NCBI GenBank assembly: GCA_020205615.1
Contig: CM035170.1
Coordinates: 28,739,568 to 28,803,567, forward strand
DNA: 64,000 bases
Direction of reading: 5' to 3'
Source of the DNA: Panax quinquefolius
Taxonomy: Eukaryota; Streptophyta; Magnoliopsida; Apiales; Araliaceae
Of this stretch, positions 58,729-64,000 are shown in pieces; the stretch's first letter is position 1, and each line of letters opens with the position of its first letter. The position numbers and the translations under genes were made by a program. The notes under the pieces were generated by a model that saw nothing but the letters and a program-made list of their open reading frames with translations, did no database searches and was not told the origin of the DNA.

Positions 58729-61539
58729 CGTGACGCCCCCCCAAAATAGGTATACACAACACCCATTCCGAGTCGCCAAATACATGGTACAAGAAGCAAA
58801 CTACAACTTCAATAATACAAATGTCGTGTGAAATACGACAATATATATCGTGAGTTTAAATATAATATTGTCTTCTAGACAATATCCACACGCAAATAAA
58901 TCCCCATCATAATTATTGATTCATTATTTTACAAAAATGGTGAGGACTACTAAACAACTCTCTGTAACCTTCATTCCATACCCCGACTAGTACTCGCTAC
59001 ATTCTCGCCTCCCGAGAAGAAAAATGGAACAACAAGGAAAAGGGTGAGCTCAACTAGCCCAAGAAAGAATATTATGACTAAGATAATATACAACAAATTA
59101 TCGTTAGTCTTCAACAGGAAAAAATGATAGAATACAATGACAACAAGTTTCGTGATCAATATTCGCAATGAAATAATAATTCATAGAAGAGTTACGTAGA
59201 GAATGAAATCTACTATAATCTATGAATTTAATACCCATCATCAATATTTTATCCTCGTAACATCAATCAATATGCATCTGAATCAAATATTCATCTTTGC
59301 ACTACAGCCAAAGATATTCATCGACCGGTCATGTTTCATTTAAACACTGCTCATCTTTGCACTATAGGCCAAAGATATTAATCAATCGCCATGTTCATCT
59401 CAACACTGCTCATCTTTGCACTACAGCCAAAGATATTCTTCAGAAATCATTCATCTTTGCACTACAAAGCCAAAGATATTCAATAATATCATCATTTAAG
59501 ACCGAGGATGATGAAAAATATTTTTAAGAAACGAATCCAAAGAAACAAAATGACAAGGATTAAGGATTAAGGATTCAGTACTTGGTTTTATCCACGCCCA
59601 AAAATACCTCAAAAATAATCATAGTGGTGTAAAATTCAAGAATGATCAAAACATGGATACAATCGAGTTAGTATCCGTAAATAGATGTTTTGGACGAAAA
59701 GAAGAAATTTTATTTTTCTATGAATAGTACCAGATATCGTGAATAGTGTCGATATCGTGAATAGTCTGCGATACGTGAATAGTAACTCCACACCAAAAGA
59801 TAGAAATTCCACAAAAACATCTTCACGCTTCATGAATAGTACTCGTGAATAAGAATCGTGAATAAGAACTCATGAATAGTAACTCGTGAATAGTAACTCA
59901 TGAATAGTAACCCCTATATGAAAAAGTTCCAAATTTGATAAAACTTCAGATCAACATTTCAAAGATAATGATATTGAAGAAATAATATCATTACTTAAAA
60001 AAATAATATCCCTTTCCTCGAAAGATCAAGATTTCTAAATTTAAACACCTGATATAGGCTATGACTTGACTTGCACCGTATAGCAATACTCAAAGTATAC
60101 TCAAAATACTCACAAGAATACGCCGATAATATAGAGAGAAAACTTCAGCTTAAATTGTGATTTTCAATTCTAACCTAAGACCCTATTTATAGAAAATTGC
60201 TTAGAACACCAAAGCAGTAAAATTTAATAAATTAATAATATAATTATATTATTTTCTACACATGTCTAGAATCTGATTTTAGCCATCAAACACATGCCAC
60301 CTTCTAGAAAAAATAAGAAAAAACGTTTTTCTAATTTTAAATATTTTAAACTTCCAAAATCAATTATTTTGAGCTTCTAACTTCAATAATTCATAATAAA
60401 TAGCCCTTTCATCAGAAAATTCAAATCTCTCAAGTTTTATAGGAAATTCAATTCTCTACAACTTTACAGAAGAAAGTTTTTCCAAATTCCAATCGAAAAT
60501 TGACCGAAATCCACAAACGGGCAATTTTACAAGCTATAATCAAATTTCACCAATAAATGGGGTCCACCGACATGTTTAACATGTTTTAAACATTTATTGC
60601 AACAAAAATACTCTTCCTCCTCGTATACTCATATATCCCACATTCATTGTAAAAAAATATCACCGTTAATATATTATTAAAATAATATATTTAAATGAAT
60701 TATTTTATCGTAAAAAGATAAAATATTAATTTTCAACAATTGTCATTTTAAAAATTTTCTCCATCTATATCCACATAAAATCAATATTTTCCTCATCATA
60801 TAAATCAATAATTAATTATTCACAAATAATATTACGTAATCACAATATTGACAACCAGTGCGCTTCCTGTGGAAAGAGGGGCTTTCCAATAAGAATTTCT
60901 TCTTCTTGCCGCAATTAGGTGACCAAACCTCTCCTTAGATGTAACTTTCTAGACATTGCCAATAATGTTATCTAATAATATTATTCAGATAATATGAATT
61001 ATTGCTTCGATAATGAAAGATACCGTAATGACAATTATCAAACAATGTTAATATAAAATATCAACGCAAAGAATTATTAACTCAATAAAATATCGAATAA
61101 GAATTACGTAACCATTATTGAGTAGTGCCTTCTTACGTAAGAATCAATAATTGGTGCAATACTGCAGTGCTATCGCTCAACAACGCCATTACAGTGTGTT
61201 TTAACCAATCGGGTATTCCAACAAGATAATCTGTGAATAACTACGCCTGCTATTTAAAAACAACTTATATTTGTCGCTTTCTTCATCCAATCGCTTTCAA
61301 GTTATGGGCCCACACATGGTTGCGCCGCCGCATTTAATATTCTCAAACAAGTCTTAATATTCCACGACCAAACGAATATTCCCCGACAACAATGAATATT
61401 TTATAACCACTTGCTTATTTTGAAATATTTGCATATTTAACCCTTAACTATCCACATTAATTAATCAAATCAACCCTTACTATTTCAAAATAATAAATAA
61501 AGGAAATTCCTTTTATTTAAAAAAATTTCTGGTCTTACA
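58729..61539 (-). repeat. 5' LTR of element C (right copy)
   Basis: 2811 bp, paired with 51915-54765. Stem-loop minisatellite at about 59290-59490, GTGAATAGT array at about 59722-59915, TATA box complement at 60183-60191. Its first base is C, not T. Confidence 0.92.
60183..60191 (-). promoter_or_regulatory. LTR TATA box, C 5' LTR
   Basis: CTATTTATA on the plus strand. This copy would drive the C genomic RNA, with the leader leftward. Confidence 0.65.
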
Positions 61540-61544
61540 TATAC
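61540..61544. repeat. Target-site duplication of element C, right copy (TATAC)
   Basis: Identical to 51910-51914. After it the B LTR resumes with AGAATTGGAAGG, equivalent to 23217 onward. Confidence 0.92.
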
Positions 61545-62743
61545 AGAATTGGAAGGAAACCATGGACCAAGTTCGGCAAAAGCAAGCAACACGACTCTCA
61601 ACGTGTAGAAGGGTGTTTGAAAATATGAAGAGAAAGACTCTAAAGTGTGTGAGAAGTCTTACAGCTGACTGATAAAAAGGGCTTCTATATCTTTAGAGTG
61701 GGTAAACACTGGCTTTTGTGGGTACAAAAGAGGCTATATATGAGCTCACGTGTGTTTGAAAGTGGGAAAATACAATCGTATGGCGAAAAGTGAGAAAATT
61801 GTACAGGTTTCCCGCCTTTTTTTAAAAAAAAATCAGCACCCCAAGCCTCTTATTTATAGGCAAAAGGTGCCGCAGGTGTACCAGAGGTGGGTCTGGGTGG
61901 CCGCTTACTGGCTCGCTTGCCCGTCGTGTCAATCGTGCACTCTCGCATTACATTATAATGTCCACTCGGATTTTGAGAAGTGCAATTCGCATCCGCTTTG
62001 AGGTATTCAGACCTATTTTGACCGGCCGTTGTTTCAGAGTTGTACAATGGCATGGGATTAGAGTTTGTACGAAGTCTTTGAAGATGGGACGATGCCCTCC
62101 CCTTTAAGCTTCAACTTTCATCCGCTTACCCCCGCATAATAGTCACTCGGGTTGGTTAGCCTCAGGGGACATTGTTGCGTAGAGACGAGACGTGGCATCG
62201 TGTTGACGAGATGGCGATGTTACCCTCACCGCAGCATTCACGGATTGGGCCGATAAGTAGACGTTGCTCGAGACTTCGTTGAGATTGAATCACTGCATTT
62301 GTTGAAGATCCTCATTGTCATCTTTGAGGTGTGCCTATCTTCCCGATGTGATTGCTGTGTGTTGCACGAGTGTATTTCGTTGCGAGCGCCTTTAGATTGA
62401 AGTCGATGGCATTTGAAACAAGCATTTTCGGGTTATCTCCAAATCGCATTCCTTAAGGTTATCACCAAGGTTGGTGGCTATTCCAATGGTTGGGATCGAG
62501 ACCGGATACCTCGGGGTTATCTCCGAGATTAATCGGCCTTCTCCTGTGTGTTCCAGATTGTATCTGCAGTCTCTCGGTTAAATCCGAGGTTAAACCAATT
62601 ATTCTTTATTGCGATCCGGTTAATCTTGAACTTCCTAGAGTATCCTGTGGATTTGGATTGTCTTTCGTGGTTCTCTCTTAAAGATTTAATCATCCTCCCG
62701 TAATGTTAATAATGATGAGTACGTAAAATTTCGAGTGTCTACA
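61545..62743 (-). repeat. 5' LTR of element B, distal part
   Basis: Matches 23217-24425, including GCAAAAGCAAGCAACACGAC, the TATA box complement (61851-61858) and the hairpin group (about 62427-62605). Ends GTGTCTACA at 62743. Confidence 0.92.
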
Positions 62744-62748
62744 TTAAT
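62744..62748. repeat. Target-site duplication of element B, right copy (TTAAT)
   Basis: Identical to 21716-21720; the E pol frame continues directly from it. Confidence 0.95.
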
Positions 62749-62776
62749 AAGTGAGCTAGGCATACTAAATCTATAA
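62749..62776 (+). pseudogene. Last codons and stop of element E pol
   Basis: With one TTAAT copy removed, the RNase H frame ending at 21720 continues here as S-E-L-G-I-L-N-L and a TAA stop (62774-62776), a normal SIRE-type pol end. Confidence 0.9.
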
Positions 62777-63518
62777 CCATAAAATATATGCTCTAGATTG
62801 TGCTAACAATAACAGATATAAAGGCTAAACTCAAAATCGTAGACATAATCAAGGGAAGTCCACGATCGTAGAGTTGAAGAGATAAAACTACCTCAACGAT
62901 CGTAGCAAAGACTCAACCATCGTAGTGCAGACTCAACGATAACAAAAGCCCCATCAGCAAAGAAAGAATGCATCCTGTGATGATAAGCTTCAAAACACAG
63001 CAATACCTCTGATAAGCGCCTCAGAAACAAACCTAACCCTTGACTCACTCCAAGAGGTTGGCCCTTCCTGAGTTACCTTAAAAGAATGCTATGTCAAAAA
63101 CTTATCACAAGGATCTGGTCAGATCGACGATCGTAGATCAGACACGACGAATGCTGGGCAGACTCGATGATCGTAGATCAGACTCGACAAATGCAAAGCA
63201 CTCAACGATCACAAAACTAACTCAACGATCGTAGTCCTCCCTAAGGACACCTCAGCTCTGCAGGAGCCAAGGGCAAATCAATACAATCCTTATCAGTCAA
63301 AATCGTAGAGCCAGGCAAAAGTCGACACCTGTCCCACTAAGCAAAAAGGAGAGAGGGAAGTTGCAAGTACAAATTGAAATCATATTTTTGAAATCAGAGG
63401 TTCAAAAGATTATCTCTCTCTCTCATCCTCTCTCAAAGCAGAAACCCTAAATCAGAAGAAAGCTCAGTCAAATCTCTCTTCCAAAGAAGAAAATCACCTA
63501 CGACTTCCATTGTTATTC
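62777..63518 (+). other. Post-pol region of element E (possible env-like region leader)
   Basis: SIRE-type elements carry a long region between pol and the 3' LTR. Here there are about ten ACGATCGTAG-type motifs (62840-63320), a CT-rich run (63413-63434) and AAACCCTAAATCAGAAG, which looks like a leader, but no env-like frame before G interrupts at 63519. Confidence 0.6.
62840..63320 (+). repeat. ACGATCGTAG motif cluster in the 3' part of E
   Basis: Copies of ATCGTAG or ACGATCGTAG, often preceded by CTCA, lie at irregular spacings of 20-60 nt. Same core as in the E LTR at 15062-15460. Confidence 0.75.
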
Positions 63519-64000
63519 TGTGACGCCCCAAATCCGTGTTCTCTAACCTCGATCTTCTATGCTCACGATCTATCATCATCATAAGCATTCTATAACTATT
63601 ATGGAATAATAAACATACATTGTTCATTATAATAAAGTTCCATAACATGGTCCCAAGGTTTTCATAACCTAACTTTAAACACACCATTCATATTACAAAA
63701 GGTTTATAAGAAATTCCAATAGATAATAATTAAATTAACAATCATTCTAAGCTACTCCTGGATCTTTCCCTTGCCCTTATCTTTCGTGTTGGATCCTTCG
63801 GGCTTAGCTGAAATAGATGTCATGATATAGCAAGGGTAAGCAACTAATTTGCTTAGCAAGTTATATACAAGGGAGATATATCATGACTAGAAAGAAGTTT
63901 GGCTTTCAATGTTCATCAATAGTATAAGATTGTGAAGGAACATGAATTAATAATCAACAACTAAATATATGAATAATTGAATAACATGTACTGAGTGGTT
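63519..64000 (-). mobile_element. Element G: edge of a gypsy-type LTR (partial, runs off window)
   Basis: TGTGACGCCCCAAAT at 63519 has the same type of start as the A, C and D LTRs in reverse (TGTGAC...CCCC), and GGGTAAGCAACTAATTTGC...ATATATCATGACTA (63830-63888) recalls GGTGAGCACAACTAGCTC...ATATCATGACTA of D. The sequence between differs, so it is a related but separate family. The base content is AT-rich and no frame is credible. The TSD would be TATTC (63514-63518) but the other end is outside. Confidence 0.6.

Larger units (their letters stand above)
51915..61539 (-). mobile_element. Element C: Tekay/Del-like gypsy retrotransposon lacking most of RT
   Basis: LTRs 51915-54765 and 58729-61539 with a perfect TATAC TSD. 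The internal region (54766-58728) is about 0.8 kb shorter than that of A. Gag, protease, RNase H end, INT and pol tail are recognisable on the minus strand, but the segment matching A 7520-8125 (RT palm) is absent. Same family as A by LTR, PBS and PPT. It lies in the 5' LTR of B, so it is younger than B. Confidence 0.9.
21721..62743 (-). mobile_element. Element B: Ty3/gypsy Tat/Ogre-like retrotransposon, host of C and D
   Basis: The minus-strand element has its 3' LTR at 21721-24425 and its 5' LTR at 50443-62743, the latter split by C. On its strand the order is PBS, leader, gag, knuckle-like linker, PR with G-patch-like tail, probable intron, RT, RNase H, INT, and a 3.6-kb 3' region with an antisense DUF7745-like ORF. 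LTR ends TGTAGACACTCG, the TGGCGACTCTACTGGGG-type PBS and this gene order point to the Tat/Ogre group. Without D (14.4 kb) and C (9.6 kb) it is about 17 kb. All ORFs are damaged. Confidence 0.9.
15028..63518 (+). mobile_element. Element E: SIRE/Maximus-like copia retrotransposon, split by element B
   Basis: The order is LTR (to 16384), PBS (16387-16398), long gag with knuckle and coiled coil, PR, INT, RT and RNase H, the copia order with INT before RT. Pol is cut at 21720 by B and resumes after the TTAAT duplication at 62749, closing with a stop at 62776. A further region of more than 740 bp after pol, before the insertion of G, fits the SIRE lineage, which carries extra sequence between RNase H and the 3' LTR. 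The 3' LTR is not in the window. E also carries a recurring ACGATCGTAG motif. Confidence 0.8.

Noticed and set aside
1..64000. Host protein-coding genes, tRNA or rRNA genes
   Set aside because: Every recognisable protein segment belongs to a retrotransposon, and no tRNA cloverleaf or rRNA-like stretch was noticed by eye; a tRNA scan could still find something missed.

Overview
The window is plant nuclear DNA, AT-rich and made almost entirely of nested LTR retrotransposons. I found no host gene, tRNA, rRNA or CRISPR array. The evidence is Ty1/copia and Ty3/gypsy gag-pol remnants, long LTRs with TATA boxes, PBS and PPT sites, and target-site duplications (TSDs) that can be read at several junctions. 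The density and depth of nesting suggest heterochromatin, such as a pericentromere. The species cannot be told; a dicot is plausible.

Layout from the outside in. (F) 1-15027, minus strand: a copia element with decayed gag at 1-510, a long AT-rich leader, a PBS at 13169-13181 and an LTR at about 13183-15027. (A) 2784-12939, plus strand: a Tekay/Del-like gypsy element inserted in the F leader, with 2.7-kb LTRs and decayed gag-pol. (E) about 15028-63518, plus strand: a SIRE/Maximus-like copia element whose RNase H is split by (B) 21721-62743, minus strand. B is a Tat/Ogre-like gypsy element with a perfect TTAAT TSD; removing it rejoins the E reading frame up to its stop codon at 62776. B carries gag, two zinc-knuckle-like modules, PR with a G-patch-like tail, a probable PR/RT intron, RT, RNase H, INT and, in antisense near its 3' LTR, a DUF7745/plant-mobile-domain-like ORF. 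B is itself interrupted twice. (D) 31632-46021 is a head-to-tail array of four 3.3-kb LTRs separated by three internal regions of only about 335 bp. (C) 51915-61539 is a minus-strand Tekay-like element with a perfect TATAC TSD, lying in the (TA)n tract of the B 5' LTR and lacking most of RT. (G) 63519 to the end is the edge of another gypsy-type LTR inserted in the 3' part of E.

A, C and D belong to one LTR family. They share ends, PBS, PPT, TATA box, two internal minisatellites and the pol tail. A is coding but decayed, C lacks RT, and D is reduced to PBS, leader, pol tail and PPT. C and D must therefore have been mobilised in trans. All coding regions carry stops and frameshifts. Several stops in E are CAG-to-TAG or CAA-to-TAA, as expected from decay of methylated cytosine, while the many small indels between otherwise near-identical repeats may be partly sequencing error.
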